A DNA stretch of 64,000 bases from Nitrospira sp. (GCA_016873435.1 VGXF01000006.1:52628-116627), one strand, 5' to 3'; counted from the stretch's first letter, positions 35,801 to 45,373 are shown. The notes: generated by a model not told the origin, from the sequence alone. A program made the numbers and translations.

Positions 35801-38304
35801 GGCTCGTCCCCGCCGACCGTCCCCCGGCGCACCAACACTTCGCGGCGGCCGTTGCGCCCCGGTGCGCCGATGATGCCCTCCTGCTCCATCTGCTCGATCA
35901 TGCGCGCCGCGCGCGGATAGCCCACGCTCAGCCGCCGCTGGATCAGCGACGCGGAGGCCTGACCAGACGTGATGACGAGTTCCTTGGCCTGCTCGTAGAC
36001 GTCGTCTTGCCCTTCCTCGTCCCTTTCGTCATCCTGCTTGAGCGACTGCAATTCCTCCGTGTAGACGGGCGAAGCCTGCTTCTTGACGAATTCTACGACG
36101 CGGTGCACATCCTCATCTGGCATGTAGGATCCATGCAGGCGGACGATCTTGCCTGTTCCGGAAGCCGAATAGAGCATGTCGCCGCGTCCCAGCAGCGCCT
36201 CAGCGCCATTCGCATCGAGAATCGTCCGCGAGTCTGTCTTCGATGACACCTGGAACGCGATGCGCGCAGGGAAGTTGGCTTTGATCAAACCGGTCAGTAC
36301 GTCCACCGACGGGCGCTGTGTGGCCAGGATCAGATGGATGCCGGAAGCACGTGCCATCTGGGCCAAACGCGCGATTTTTTCCTCAACATCCTTCGGTGCC
36401 ACCGCCATTAAATCCGCTAGCTCATCAATCATCACCACGATGTAAGGCAGCGGAGAGGGTGGCGTTTTCGGTTCCATGACCTGTCTGGCCCCCTCCGTCG
36501 CCGTGCTTTCGCCTACCGCCAGACGGGCATCTTCGGAGAGAAATTCGATTGGCAGATCCTCCTGCGTGGTCTTCGAATCCGGAACCTTCCTAGACATCAC
36601 GTTCTGTTCCTGCCCGACGCGGCGATTGTAGTCGTCCACATTGCGGACGCCCGCTTCAGCGAGCAGCTTATAGCGACGCTCCATTTCCTGTACCACCCAC
36701 CCGAGCCCACGCGCCGCCGACTTCGCATCCGTGATCACGGGCCGCAGCAAATGTGGCAGGCCGTCATAAGTCTTGAACTCAAGCATTTTAGGATCCACCA
36801 GCAGCAGCTTCACTTCGTCGGGCTTGGCCGTGAACAGGAGGCTTAATAGCATCGTGTTCAGCCCCACGCTTTTGCCCGCGCCGGTCGCACCGGCTACGAG
36901 CAGATGCGGCATCGTCTTGAGGTCGGCCGCCACCGGCTTGCCAAAAATGTCCTTACCCAGCGCCAGCCGCAGCTTCGAGCGGGACTTCGTGAACGCCTCG
37001 TGCGCGAGCACTTCCTTCAGCGATACGGTTTCGCGGTTGGGGTTGGGGACCTCTACGCCGACAACAGACTTGCCGGGCAGCGGCGCCACGATCCGCAGGC
37101 TGATCGCCTTCATCGCCAGCGCGAGGTCGTCCGCGAGATTGACGATGCGCGCCACCTTCACGCCGGGCGCCGGTTCGAATTCGTACATCGTCACAACGGG
37201 ACCCGGGTGCACCTCTATGACCTTGCCGTCGATGCCAAAATTCAACAACGCCTTGGTCAGCACATCAGATTGTGCTTTCAACTGTTCGTCAGTCAGACGA
37301 TCCGGCGGCACGGGCAGATCGCTCAACAGTTCCAGCGGATCCGGGAGCATGTACCCGTCCAATGCGGCGCGGGCGGTGACCACCCGGGCCTTCTTTGAAT
37401 TTTTCTTGGTTTCCTTTATGACCGGCTCGGCCGGTAGCAGATCGGGGGCGGCCGCGGTAGCCCCTAGCTCGGGTGCCGGTTCTAGCGCAGGAGCCACCGG
37501 TTTCTCCTCGACAGCCGGTGCCAGAGCCGCGGCGGCCGGAAGCGGATCGGGTCGGTTGATCTTAAGCGGCTTTGGTTTGGGCTTCCGTTCCTTTTTGGCT
37601 TCCTCCCCCGTCCGTTCCGGCAGCAGCGCCGAGGCCGTTTCCTTGAATCGTTCCCAGAAGACCGGCAGACGGAGGATTACCATCTCACTGCCGGCGATCC
37701 ACCAATTTGAGAGCGCCCGACCAAGATCGGCCAGCGATATGGGCGTCGCCAGCAGCAACGAGATGGTCAGGCCGGCCAGGACAATAATATGGGCGCCCGT
37801 GCTGGCGAAGTGGCTGCGCAGACCGTCGGCGATGGCCTGGCCCACTTGCCCGCCTGCCATGCCCCGATAGACCAGGCCGCTCGAGAGCGTGGGAATGGCT
37901 GTGACTTCCAGATGCAGGAGGCCGCTCAGAAACAGCAGCGCCGCGAGCGAGCCGACCGCGCTGCGAATCGTCACGGCCAGCTCGCCCTCGACAAAACAGC
38001 GTGCGCCCAACATGGCAAGCAGAAACGACAACAGGTAGGCCCCACCGCCGATAGAGCCGAAGAACAGTGTCGCCAGCGTCGCGCCGACAGAGCCGATCAT
38101 GTTTTTTGTGGAACCGGGGGACACAGCTTTCTCGACTGGCGAGCTAACCAAAGGGATATCGGTGGGAACGAATGACACCAGGCTCAGGAGCGTGAGCAGG
38201 CTCAGGGTGATCAGGATGACGCCGATCACCTCATGTTTTAAATGGATTGGGGGCTTGGACGGGCCGCGGGCGTCGCCGCGTTTCGCCGTGGTGGCTACAC
38301 CCAT
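35797..38304 (-). CDS. ftsK: DNA translocase FtsK
   Basis: About 835 aa. Four hydrophobic helices occupy the first 190 residues (membrane anchor at the septum), a Pro/Ala/Lys-rich linker follows, then the motor with Walker A GATGAGKSVGLNT and Walker B YIVVMIDELADLM, and a C-terminal gamma winged-helix (SASLIQRRLSVGYPRAARMIEQME) that reads the polarity sequences. It pumps chromosome ends through the closing septum and activates dimer resolution. I prefer the ATG at 38304; a GTG at 38334 is in frame. It is 113 bases downstream of rsmA. Confidence 0.95.
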   Translation of the reverse strand: MGVATTAKRGDARGPSKPPIHLKHEVIGVILITLSLLTLLSLVSFVPTDIPLVSSPVEKAVSPGSTKNMIGSVGATLATLFFGSIGGGAYLLSFLLAMLGARCFVEGELAVTIRSAVGSLAALLFLSGLLHLEVTAIPTLSSGLVYRGMAGGQVGQAIADGLRSHFASTGAHIIVLAGLTISLLLATPISLADLGRALSNWWIAGSEMVILRLPVFWERFKETASALLPERTGEEAKKERKPKPKPLKINRPDPLPAAAALAPAVEEKPVAPALEPAPELGATAAAPDLLPAEPVIKETKKNSKKARVVTARAALDGYMLPDPLELLSDLPVPPDRLTDEQLKAQSDVLTKALLNFGIDGKVIEVHPGPVVTMYEFEPAPGVKVARIVNLADDLALAMKAISLRIVAPLPGKSVVGVEVPNPNRETVSLKEVLAHEAFTKSRSKLRLALGKDIFGKPVAADLKTMPHLLVAGATGAGKSVGLNTMLLSLLFTAKPDEVKLLLVDPKMLEFKTYDGLPHLLRPVITDAKSAARGLGWVVQEMERRYKLLAEAGVRNVDDYNRRVGQEQNVMSRKVPDSKTTQEDLPIEFLSEDARLAVGESTATEGARQVMEPKTPPSPLPYIVVMIDELADLMAVAPKDVEEKIARLAQMARASGIHLILATQRPSVDVLTGLIKANFPARIAFQVSSKTDSRTILDANGAEALLGRGDMLYSASGTGKIVRLHGSYMPDEDVHRVVEFVKKQASPVYTEELQSLKQDDERDEEGQDDVYEQAKELVITSGQASASLIQRRLSVGYPRAARMIEQMEQEGIIGAPGRNGRREVLVRRGTVGGDEP

Positions 38305-38417
38305 AACGTGCGATGGTAACACCTTGCCAATCACGGGACAAGGGGTAAAGGGATACTGGGGCAGACGGGGGAAGGAAACACGGAAAAGACATTGATCCGT
38401 GTGCCAGTCTGTGCCCT

Positions 38418-39224
38418 CTACCCCATTGCCCCTCTACCCCTTGCAAGTTCGTTCGCAAGCGCAGCAAAAGCTTTCAACTCCAGCGTCTCTGCCCGCACCG
38501 TTGGCGCGATGCCAGCCTGTGCCAACGCCTGCGCGATCTGTTCGGACAGCAATCCCTCGTCGCGCAGTGAATTGGCGAGCGTCTTGCGGCGATGCGCGAA
38601 GGCCGCCCGCACGGTCCGGATGAACACCGCCTCATTCTCCACGGCCGCCGCCGGCGCGCGCCGCATCGCCATGGTGACGACCGTCGAATTCACCGCAGGC
38701 TTGGGCCGGAAGCAGCCGGCGGAAACGGAAAAGGCCAAGGCCGGCTCAGCCCGGTATTGCGTCAGCACCGAGAGAATACCGTAGTCTTTCGTACCGGGCT
38801 TCGCGACAAAACGTTTCGCGACTTCGGTCTGCACCATCAGCACCATCCGATCAATCCGCTCGTGGGCCTCGAGCAATTTAAACAGTAGCGGCGTCGTGAT
38901 GACATAGGGCAGATTGGCCACTACCACTGTACCTTTAGGCAACGTGGCATAGACAAAGTCGAGCGCATCACCGAATAGCAGATCCAGATTGCCGGTATCA
39001 GCCAGGGCCACGCGTAGCGTGTCTTCGAGGGAGCGGTCCACTTCTACCGCAATGACTTTCCCCGCTTGTTCACAGAGTGCCCTGGTCAGAATGCCGCGGC
39101 CCGGGCCGATCTCCAGCGCGGTGTCGGCCGGGCCAAGCCGGGCAGCCGCGACGATTTTCCTGACAATGTTGTGATCAGTGAGGAAATGCTGCCCGAGGCG
39201 CTTCTTGGGAGGTGGCAGCGTCAC
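38418..39224 (-). CDS. rsmA: 16S rRNA (adenine1518/1519-N6)-dimethyltransferase
   Basis: RsmA/KsgA, 268 aa. N-terminal KKRLGQHFL is the family hallmark; the SAM loop is EIGPGRGILT and the catalytic motif IV is NLPYVIT. It dimethylates two adjacent adenines in helix 45 of 16S rRNA during 30S assembly. The start is GTG at 39224. The gene lies 9 bases after the small 95-aa ORF and downstream of pdxA, the pdxA-ksgA order also seen in enterobacteria. Confidence 0.95.
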   Translation of the reverse strand: MTLPPPKKRLGQHFLTDHNIVRKIVAAARLGPADTALEIGPGRGILTRALCEQAGKVIAVEVDRSLEDTLRVALADTGNLDLLFGDALDFVYATLPKGTVVVANLPYVITTPLLFKLLEAHERIDRMVLMVQTEVAKRFVAKPGTKDYGILSVLTQYRAEPALAFSVSAGCFRPKPAVNSTVVTMAMRRAPAAAVENEAVFIRTVRAAFAHRRKTLANSLRDEGLLSEQIAQALAQAGIAPTVRAETLELKAFAALANELARGRGAMG

Positions 39225-39233
39225 GCGGTCGGT

Positions 39234-39521
39234 CTACGGAAGCTCTTTCATCACGGCGCGCACGGCTTGCCGGTAGACATCCACTTCGTCAGCAAATTCC
39301 TCAAACAGATCATTTGTGAAGGACGGCCCTGGCTTCGCGTCGGCCAGCCGTTTCGCGGCTTGGGGACTGACGTGCTGTGAGATCAAGGCTACCGCCTGCA
39401 CCTTCCAGGCATGTACAAACTCAAGGCCGCGCATTGTATTCATGTTCTGTGTAGCGGTTTCCTTCTCGATGGCATCCAGCTCCTTGAGCTGTGCCTCAAG
39501 CAGCGTTTTGACGGGGCTCAT
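39234..39521 (-). CDS. Small conserved-type hypothetical protein between pdxA and rsmA
   Basis: 95 aa, acidic and mainly helical (MSPVKTLLEAQLKELDAIEK...), no signal peptide or membrane helix and no motif I recognise. I start at 39521 because its ATG overlaps the pdxA stop codon (ATGA, 4 bases), indicating translational coupling; the longer open frame is pdxA shadow. The spacing of 9 bases to rsmA places it inside the operon. Confidence 0.7.
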   Translation of the reverse strand: MSPVKTLLEAQLKELDAIEKETATQNMNTMRGLEFVHAWKVQAVALISQHVSPQAAKRLADAKPGPSFTNDLFEEFADEVDVYRQAVRAVMKELP

Positions 39522-40537
39522 TGGACACGCCTCTTTCTGGCGGCCAGCCTGGCCGCCAGCGTGATGGCCTCGACCATGCTGCCGGGATCGGCCTTGCCCT
39601 TGCCAGCAATGTCGAACGCCGTGCCGTGATCCACTGAGGTGCGGATGATCGGCAGCCCCACAGTCATGTTCACGCAAGTTCCAAACGCAAGCAGCTTGAG
39701 CGGGATCAGACCTTGATCGTGGTACATGGCCACCACGCCGTCGTAGCTGCCACGTACAGCCTTGCCAAAGAGCGTGTCGGCCGGCAGCGGATCACTGGCA
39801 CGAATGCCCCGCGCGCGCGCCTGGCGGCAGGCCGGCGCGATCACACGTGCCTCCTCGTTGCCAAAGAGGCCCTGCTCGCCCGCATGCGGATTGAGCGCGG
39901 CCACGCCGATGCGCGGCCGCGCGATACCGAACGATTCGCGCAGCACCTTGTGCATGAGCCGGATGGCTTTGGCGATTTTTTCTGTGGAAAGCGTAGCGGC
40001 CAGCTCTCGGTGCGCCACGTGGGTAGTCACAAAGATAATCCTGAGCGGTCCGCCCAGGATCATCATGCCGGACTCCTTGGCCTTCGTGAGGTCGGCCAGC
40101 AATTCGGTGTGGCCCGGATAGTCGTACCCGGCCAGATTAATTGCTTTCTTATTAATGGGAGCCGTCACAATCCCGTCAAAGCAGCCAAGCATGGTCAGCC
40201 TAACGGCTTTCTCGACGAACAGTGCCGAGGCCGCGCCAGTCTGCTTGCTCACTGCGCTCATTTGAAATTGGCCCAGCGCTTTCTCCAACGGATCGAATAC
40301 GGGCAGCGTGCGCAGACGCTCAATCGATTCGCCGTGTCCGGTGACACGGACAACTTTCAACGGAAGACGCAACGAACGCACCGTGTGCTCCATCACCGGC
40401 AGCGAACCGACCACAACCGGCCGGCACAGGCGGCGCACCGCCGGCATCGCACAGGCCTTCGCGATAACTTCCGGTCCGATCCCAGCCGGATCGCCCATCG
40501 TCAACGCTAGAACAGGCTTTCGGACATTGCGTTTCAT
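39518..40537 (-). CDS. pdxA: 4-hydroxythreonine-4-phosphate dehydrogenase
   Basis: PdxA, 339 aa, an NAD-dependent and metal-dependent enzyme of the DXP-dependent pyridoxal phosphate pathway. Signatures: TMGDPAGIGPEV at the N-terminus, metal-site histidines in YPGHTELL, VAHREL and AMYHDQGL, and VGLPIIRTSVDHGTAFD. I start at 40537 (MKRNVRKPVLAL), which fits the family; 21 upstream codons in frame are not conserved. First gene of the pdxA-rsmA-ftsK-lolA run. Confidence 0.95.
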   Translation of the reverse strand: MKRNVRKPVLALTMGDPAGIGPEVIAKACAMPAVRRLCRPVVVGSLPVMEHTVRSLRLPLKVVRVTGHGESIERLRTLPVFDPLEKALGQFQMSAVSKQTGAASALFVEKAVRLTMLGCFDGIVTAPINKKAINLAGYDYPGHTELLADLTKAKESGMMILGGPLRIIFVTTHVAHRELAATLSTEKIAKAIRLMHKVLRESFGIARPRIGVAALNPHAGEQGLFGNEEARVIAPACRQARARGIRASDPLPADTLFGKAVRGSYDGVVAMYHDQGLIPLKLLAFGTCVNMTVGLPIIRTSVDHGTAFDIAGKGKADPGSMVEAITLAARLAARKRRVQ

Positions 40538-40705
40538 CAAATCCCTGGCAAGACTACCACGCGTACTCGTACCACTCTTAACCCTGGAACGAATTATCAA
40601 TTACCTCTGGTCCCACCTTACTGTAGAAACCGACAAGCATTTTTACTAGCCGTCACGGTTGATAGGAATCCCCTCTAAGATCTCGATGGCCTTACCTGTC
40701 CGTCA

Positions 40706-41707
40706 TCAAAACCCATAGGCGATTGCCACCGTATAGCCAAGATAGAGTACCGAACCGACAGCCAGCAGCCAGGGTCGCCAGTGCCCGCCCACGAGCAACT
40801 GCGCATAGCACCAGGCGATCGACGTGAGTGCGAGGCCCATCGTGGTCATCGCCGTGGGTGCCAGTTGCCATTCTGTCCCAAACAGCCCCACCGACACGGG
40901 CACCGTGCTCTGGAAGACGATCGCGCCGGTCACGTTACCAACCGCCAGTGTGTCCTTCTTGCGGTAGAGCCACAAGAAGCTGTTCGACAGTTCCGGCAGC
41001 TCCGTGGCCAGCGGCGCGATCAGCAGCGCCAGAATCAAGGGTGACACGTGCACGGACTTCGCGATGGTCTCCGTCGCCGTCACGAAGAGGTGGGCCCCCG
41101 CCGCCAGTCCGGCCAGGCCGACCACCGCCTGGATGACGATTATGAAATAGGCCGGCACGGCGCGCTTTGGCGAAAAGATCAGTGGCTCGAGCATAGCCTC
41201 GCCGTCCGACGCGCCGGCAAACTTCAGCTTCATGTAATAGAGGTACATTGTCACCAGTAGGCCGGCTGCCACATAGCGCAGGGGCGCCGACGTCACAAAC
41301 GCGCAACCAACTGCCGTGCTGTAGGCGATCAGGAAAAACAGCAGGTCGATTCGCACTTCGTTGTAGTCCAGATGGAAGACCGCGGCGCGCTTGCCCATCC
41401 CGGCATAGAGAAGCACGAGGAAACCGAGAATCGGCAGCACCAACGTACCCAGCATGAAAGGCGCGCCGAGAATGGCGCCGATGCCGACATCCGCCCGCTC
41501 CTGCCCGGTACCAAAAAAGATCGCAATGACGGGAATGGAGGTTTCAGGCATCGTCGTCCCAATGGCGGCGAGCACGCTGCCGATGGCGCCTTCGGGCAAC
41601 TTGCGGCGCTTACCGAACCACTCGATGCCGTTGGTAAACAGCGAGCAGGCGGCCAACGTCACCCCAATCGATACCCCAAACAGGCCCAGGGCCGCCCACA
41701 GGCTCAT
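40706..41707 (-). CDS. Sodium/calcium exchanger-family membrane protein (CaCA)
   Basis: About 333 aa, around ten helices in two inverted halves. The alpha-repeats are recognisable: GTTMPETSIP in the first half and APLATELPELSNS in the second, each with the ion-binding Glu of YrbG-like exchangers. Between the halves is a short charged loop. I use the ATG at 41707 with AGAGG upstream; an ATG at 41737 is in frame. It follows larC by 64 bases on the same strand. Cation specificity is not readable. Confidence 0.85.
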   Translation of the reverse strand: MSLWAALGLFGVSIGVTLAACSLFTNGIEWFGKRRKLPEGAIGSVLAAIGTTMPETSIPVIAIFFGTGQERADVGIGAILGAPFMLGTLVLPILGFLVLLYAGMGKRAAVFHLDYNEVRIDLLFFLIAYSTAVGCAFVTSAPLRYVAAGLLVTMYLYYMKLKFAGASDGEAMLEPLIFSPKRAVPAYFIIVIQAVVGLAGLAAGAHLFVTATETIAKSVHVSPLILALLIAPLATELPELSNSFLWLYRKKDTLAVGNVTGAIVFQSTVPVSVGLFGTEWQLAPTAMTTMGLALTSIAWCYAQLLVGGHWRPWLLAVGSVLYLGYTVAIAYGF

Positions 41708-41771
41708 ACGAGCCTCTGGGCTTGAACTGAGGAACATGAACCGTCACTCGTTGCGGAAATCATCTGATTGT

Positions 41772-42965
41772 TTACTTTTTACGGCGCGCGCGATGGGCAG
41801 CAGCCGCTTCGGCCATGACTTCGTGCACGGGCCGCCCCGTTTTTTCAGCAATTCGCTTGCAGTCTTGGTATTCCGGTGCCGCCTTGGTTTTTCCACGACC
41901 CAGCGTCGCGACCTTGATGCGCACTACCCCGTTGCGCAGCGACACGGCCTCCATCTGACGGGCCAGCAGGCGCCGCCGAATCTCCTGCATGCGCACGCCG
42001 AGCGACGTCGTATCGGACAGGATCACGCCTGCCACCGCGTCTGCCTTGTTCGGCAAGGCGAGCGCGGTCAATACAATGCCCGGCCGGCCGCGCTTCATGA
42101 TGACTGGCGCGAGGGTCACGTCCAACGCGCCGGCGGCAAACAAGCGTGCCATGACAGTTTCATAGGCCTGCGGGTTTAGATCGTCCAAATTGGTCTCGAG
42201 CTGCACGATGACGTCCTGATCGGGGAGGGCCGATGGCACGGCCTCGCCGATGAACACGCGCAGCGCGTTGGTCCAGCCGTGAGGATCGGCTCCTCCCGCC
42301 CCGTAGCCGATGGCCGTTGGTCTCATGAGCGGCAGTAGCGTGAATTCCTGCGCGAGCACGCTCACCAGCGCGAGGCCCGTTGGCGTCGTCAATTCGCGCG
42401 CAGGCCCAGCGCTATAGACCGGCAGCCCTTTCGCAAGCGCCCCCACCGCAGGTCCGGGCACCGGCAACGTGCCGTGCTCGCATGCAATGGTGCCCGATCC
42501 CAGATTGACGGGCGACGCGGTGATCCGCTCTGCGCCAAGCAGGTGGCAGCCCAACACACTGCCGATCACATCCACCAGCGAGTCGATCACGCCAACTTCG
42601 TGAAAATGCACGTGGGCCACCAGCACTTTGTGCGCCTGTCCCTCGGCCATCGCCAGTCGATCAAAGACTTCGTGGCTCCTGGTTTTAACTGGATCAGGAA
42701 GGCGGCTCGACGAAATCAGCTTGTGAATGCGTGCGACGGATAGCGGCGCGCGTAATCCATCCCGGATGTTCACGTCCACCTTGGTGGCAGGTATCCCGTT
42801 CCGCCGGACGGCCCGGGCACGCAACGAATAGCCGCGGAGCGGCACAGCCTTGAGCCCCTTTGTCAGGTCGGCCAATGGAAGCCCCGCGTCCACAAGGGCG
42901 CCAAGGGTCATGTCGCCGCTCATGCCGGAAAAACAATCAAAATGAAGCTGCGTCACGGTGGCCAT
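41772..42965 (-). CDS. larC: Nickel-pincer cofactor biosynthesis protein LarC
   Basis: 397 aa, COG1641/DUF111. The N-terminus HFDCFSGMSGDMTLGALVDAG is diagnostic, as are HVHFHEVGVIDSLVDVIG (metal-binding histidines) and LETNLDDLNPQAYE. LarC is the CTP-dependent nickel insertase that completes the pincer cofactor of lactate racemase and related LarA-type enzymes. It is one uninterrupted frame here, unlike Lactobacillus plantarum where a frameshift joins larC1 and larC2. larB lies 610 bases away, but larA and larE are not in the window. Confidence 0.92.
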   Translation of the reverse strand: MATVTQLHFDCFSGMSGDMTLGALVDAGLPLADLTKGLKAVPLRGYSLRARAVRRNGIPATKVDVNIRDGLRAPLSVARIHKLISSSRLPDPVKTRSHEVFDRLAMAEGQAHKVLVAHVHFHEVGVIDSLVDVIGSVLGCHLLGAERITASPVNLGSGTIACEHGTLPVPGPAVGALAKGLPVYSAGPARELTTPTGLALVSVLAQEFTLLPLMRPTAIGYGAGGADPHGWTNALRVFIGEAVPSALPDQDVIVQLETNLDDLNPQAYETVMARLFAAGALDVTLAPVIMKRGRPGIVLTALALPNKADAVAGVILSDTTSLGVRMQEIRRRLLARQMEAVSLRNGVVRIKVATLGRGKTKAAPEYQDCKRIAEKTGRPVHEVMAEAAAAHRARRKK

Positions 42966-43009
42966 CTTAACGCAGAGCTGCGCTTACCGGCAATGTGCCA
43001 TACTGCGCG

Positions 43010-43038
43010 TTGACAGGTCCCAGACCCTGTGCTATCCC
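43010..43038 (+). promoter_or_regulatory. Candidate sigma70 promoter with extended -10
   Basis: A perfect TTGACA (43010-43015), a 17-base spacer and TATCCC (43033-43038), preceded by TGC (extended -10). The first ATG of the downstream gene is 8 bases after the -10, implying a leaderless message. Confidence 0.5.
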
Positions 43039-43046
43039 CTGTCGCC

Positions 43047-43529
43047 ATGCTGCTTCTTCGCGTGGGTGTCCTTGCCGCAATCGGCGTCGCGTGGTTTGTC
43101 TCCGGTGGGCTGCATGCCGCAACCAAACGACCCCCGGCGATTGAACCGGATCTCCGTATTGTTCAGGCGACCCTGGCGCCAGAGTCGTACGTGGCCTCCA
43201 GCGGCTCATTAGATCTGATTGTCGAAATCGATCTCCCCACCTATCTGGACGCCCAACTGGTCCTGGAAGTGTCCTCGCTGATCAGCTCGCCGTCGAAGCG
43301 GTCGATGCGGTTCCTGTCCATTCGCCAGCCGCTGACAGTGCCGTCGCCAAAAACGGACGACCATCTAACGGTCACGCTGACCTGGGACGGTAAGGACCAG
43401 CACGCGCAGGTCGTCGGCGCCGGCCGCTATACCTATGAAGTGCAGGCAAAGCTGCTGGCAGTGGGCGAGAAGGGGCCGCGGACGTTCATGCGCTCCTGGC
43501 CCAAACGGGGGACGATTGAGATCAAATGA
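43047..43529 (+). CDS. Exported hypothetical protein
   Basis: 160 aa with an N-terminal signal (MLLLRVGVLAAIGVAWFVSGGLHA). The rest looks like a beta-sandwich: alternating hydrophobic strands such as SLDLIVEIDL, HLTVTLTWDGK and GRYTYEVQAKLL, the last two resembling the FlgD-like or Ig-like pattern. No catalytic motif seen. It sits between larC and larB on the opposite strand; no role in nickel cofactor synthesis is implied. The GTG at 43029 would lie inside the promoter, so ATG 43047 is preferred. Confidence 0.7.
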   Translation: MLLLRVGVLAAIGVAWFVSGGLHAATKRPPAIEPDLRIVQATLAPESYVASSGSLDLIVEIDLPTYLDAQLVLEVSSLISSPSKRSMRFLSIRQPLTVPSPKTDDHLTVTLTWDGKDQHAQVVGAGRYTYEVQAKLLAVGEKGPRTFMRSWPKRGTIEIK

Positions 43530-43574
43530 CAACTGGGTTCGAGGCACAGGGCGCGAGGAAAGTAACTCGGTCCG

Positions 43575-44342
43575 CTAGCCTCCAGCCCCTTGCCCCTTGC
43601 CTAAGACATTAATCCGATGCGCCAGGACACCGGCGCCGAACCCGTTGTCGATGTTCATAACGCCGACCCCGGCCGCGCAAGAATTGAGCATTGTCAGCAG
43701 CGCCGCGAGGCCGCCGAAACTCGCGCCGTAGCCGCGGCTCGTTGGTACGGCGATCACCGGCTTGTCCACGAGCCCTCCAACCACGCTGGGCAACACTCCG
43801 TCCATGCCGGCTACCACGATCAGCACCTGCGCGCGCCGGATACGCTCATGGCGGGTCAGCACGCGATGGATGCCGGCCACGCCGACGTCGTAGAGCGTTT
43901 CGACGCGGCTGCCCATACTCTCGGCCGTCACGCGCGCCTCCTCAGCCACCGGCACATCGGCCGTCCCCGCCGTCACAATCAAGATGTCGCCCGTGCGCGC
44001 CGGCGGCTGCGGCTGCACCAACACCGTGCGGGCCAGCTCGTGGTACTGCGCGCGGCGGTTCAGTTTTTTCAGCGCCTTTGCGGTCTGGGCCGACACCCGC
44101 GTGGCCAGCAGCGGGCCGCCTTTCGCTAGCAGCCCCTTCGCGATGGCCACGACCTGCGCCGTCGTCTTCCCTTCACAGAAAATGACTTCCGGAAATCCCT
44201 GGCGGAGCGCGCGATGGTGATCGACGGTGGCGAAACCGAGGTCTTCGTAGGGGAGGCTTTCCAAGCGGCGCACCGCAGCCGACAGAGAGAGGCGTCCGCG
44301 CTGCACCTGGCGCAGCAGGTGTTCGATCTGTTCGCGGGTCAT
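43575..44342 (-). CDS. larB: Nickel-pincer cofactor biosynthesis protein LarB
   Basis: 255 aa, COG1691, related to PurE carboxylases. LarB carboxylates and hydrolyses nicotinic acid adenine dinucleotide to pyridinium-3,5-biscarboxylic acid mononucleotide, the first step of the pincer cofactor. Seen: DHHRALRQGFPEVIFCEGK, TAGTADVPVAEEA, YDVGVAGIHRVL and VVAGMDGVLPSVVGGL. Its ATG overlaps the gpsA stop by 4 bases, so it is coupled to gpsA rather than to larC. Confidence 0.92.
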   Translation of the reverse strand: MTREQIEHLLRQVQRGRLSLSAAVRRLESLPYEDLGFATVDHHRALRQGFPEVIFCEGKTTAQVVAIAKGLLAKGGPLLATRVSAQTAKALKKLNRRAQYHELARTVLVQPQPPARTGDILIVTAGTADVPVAEEARVTAESMGSRVETLYDVGVAGIHRVLTRHERIRRAQVLIVVAGMDGVLPSVVGGLVDKPVIAVPTSRGYGASFGGLAALLTMLNSCAAGVGVMNIDNGFGAGVLAHRINVLGKGQGAGG

Positions 44343-45373
44343 GGTTTGGCCCCGTCGGCTTCGTCCTTGGCCGCCCGCATCATCAGCTCAACAACCGACT
44401 GCCGGGAGAGCTTGCCTTCATAGAGAACCTTGTAGACTTCCTGCACGAGCGGCATATCCACCTTGTACCTCTGAGCCAGACCCAGCACGGCCCGCGCGGT
44501 CCGGACGCCCTCGGCCACCGTGCGGGAGCCCTTCAAAACTTCCTCGATCGTTTCACCCTGCCCCAGCCGGACGCCGACGCCGTAATTTCGACTGAGCGGG
44601 CCCGTGCTGGTCAGCACGAGATCACCAAGCCCGGACAGTCCGTAAAAGGTTTTGGGGTCCGCCTTCATGGCGACGCCGAGGCGGACCATTTCGGCCAGCC
44701 CGCGCGTGATCAGGGCGGCCCGCGCGTTGTGCCCGAGCTTCAACCCGTCCACCACGCCGGTGGCAATCGCCATGACGTTTTTCAATGCACCACCGAGCTG
44801 GACGCCAACCATATCGGCGGACGCGTACACGCGGAACATCGGCGTCATGAGCAGGGCTTGAATCCGTTTCACCGTGTTCGCATCCTGGCCTGCCAGCGTC
44901 ACCGCGGTGGGCAGACCCTGCCCGACCTCCTGCGCGAAGCTGGGACCGGAGAGCACCAGGATTGTGGGATGCATCACCGGCACCAGCAGTTCCTTCATCA
45001 CATCGGACATGAGCGACATGGTGCCCTCCTCGATGCCTTTGGTCGCACTGATGAACGGCACCGGCGAAGACAGAAGCGACGTGAGCTGGCTCAGCACCGT
45101 ACGGGCGGCGTGCGACGGTACGGCAAAGATGACCAACGTGGCCTGTTGAATCGCATCGGGCAGCGTCCCAGTTGGCGTAATGTTGGCGTGCAGCTTGCGG
45201 CCCGGAAGAAAGACGGTGTTTTCGTGCTTGTTGCGGATCGCGTCTACCACTTCGCGTTCATAGGCCCAGAGCCAAACCGGCATACCCTTGGCCGCGAGCA
45301 AATGCGCGAGCGCCGTGCCCCAGGCACCCGCTCCGATGACAGCCACCCGCTGGTCTTCAGGTTTACCCTGCAT
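44339..45373 (-). CDS. gpsA: NAD(P)-dependent glycerol-3-phosphate dehydrogenase
   Basis: 344 aa. GpsA reduces dihydroxyacetone phosphate to sn-glycerol-3-phosphate for phospholipid synthesis. N-terminal Rossmann motif GAGAWGTALA; substrate-domain signatures SATKGIE, LSGPSFAQEV, GGALKNVMAIA and the catalytic Lys within it; GLSGLGDLVLT near the end. Length is normal. Overlaps larB by 4 bases. Confidence 0.95.
   Translation of the reverse strand: MQGKPEDQRVAVIGAGAWGTALAHLLAAKGMPVWLWAYEREVVDAIRNKHENTVFLPGRKLHANITPTGTLPDAIQQATLVIFAVPSHAARTVLSQLTSLLSSPVPFISATKGIEEGTMSLMSDVMKELLVPVMHPTILVLSGPSFAQEVGQGLPTAVTLAGQDANTVKRIQALLMTPMFRVYASADMVGVQLGGALKNVMAIATGVVDGLKLGHNARAALITRGLAEMVRLGVAMKADPKTFYGLSGLGDLVLTSTGPLSRNYGVGVRLGQGETIEEVLKGSRTVAEGVRTARAVLGLAQRYKVDMPLVQEVYKVLYEGKLSRQSVVELMMRAAKDEADGAKP

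Noticed and set aside
36773..37870. 365-codon Ser-rich open frame antisense to ftsK
   Set aside because: The Ser/Gly/Arg bias mirrors the sense codons of ftsK. No start signal or homology.
41772..42965. Programmed frameshift in larC as in Lactobacillus
   Set aside because: The gene is one continuous frame of normal full length.
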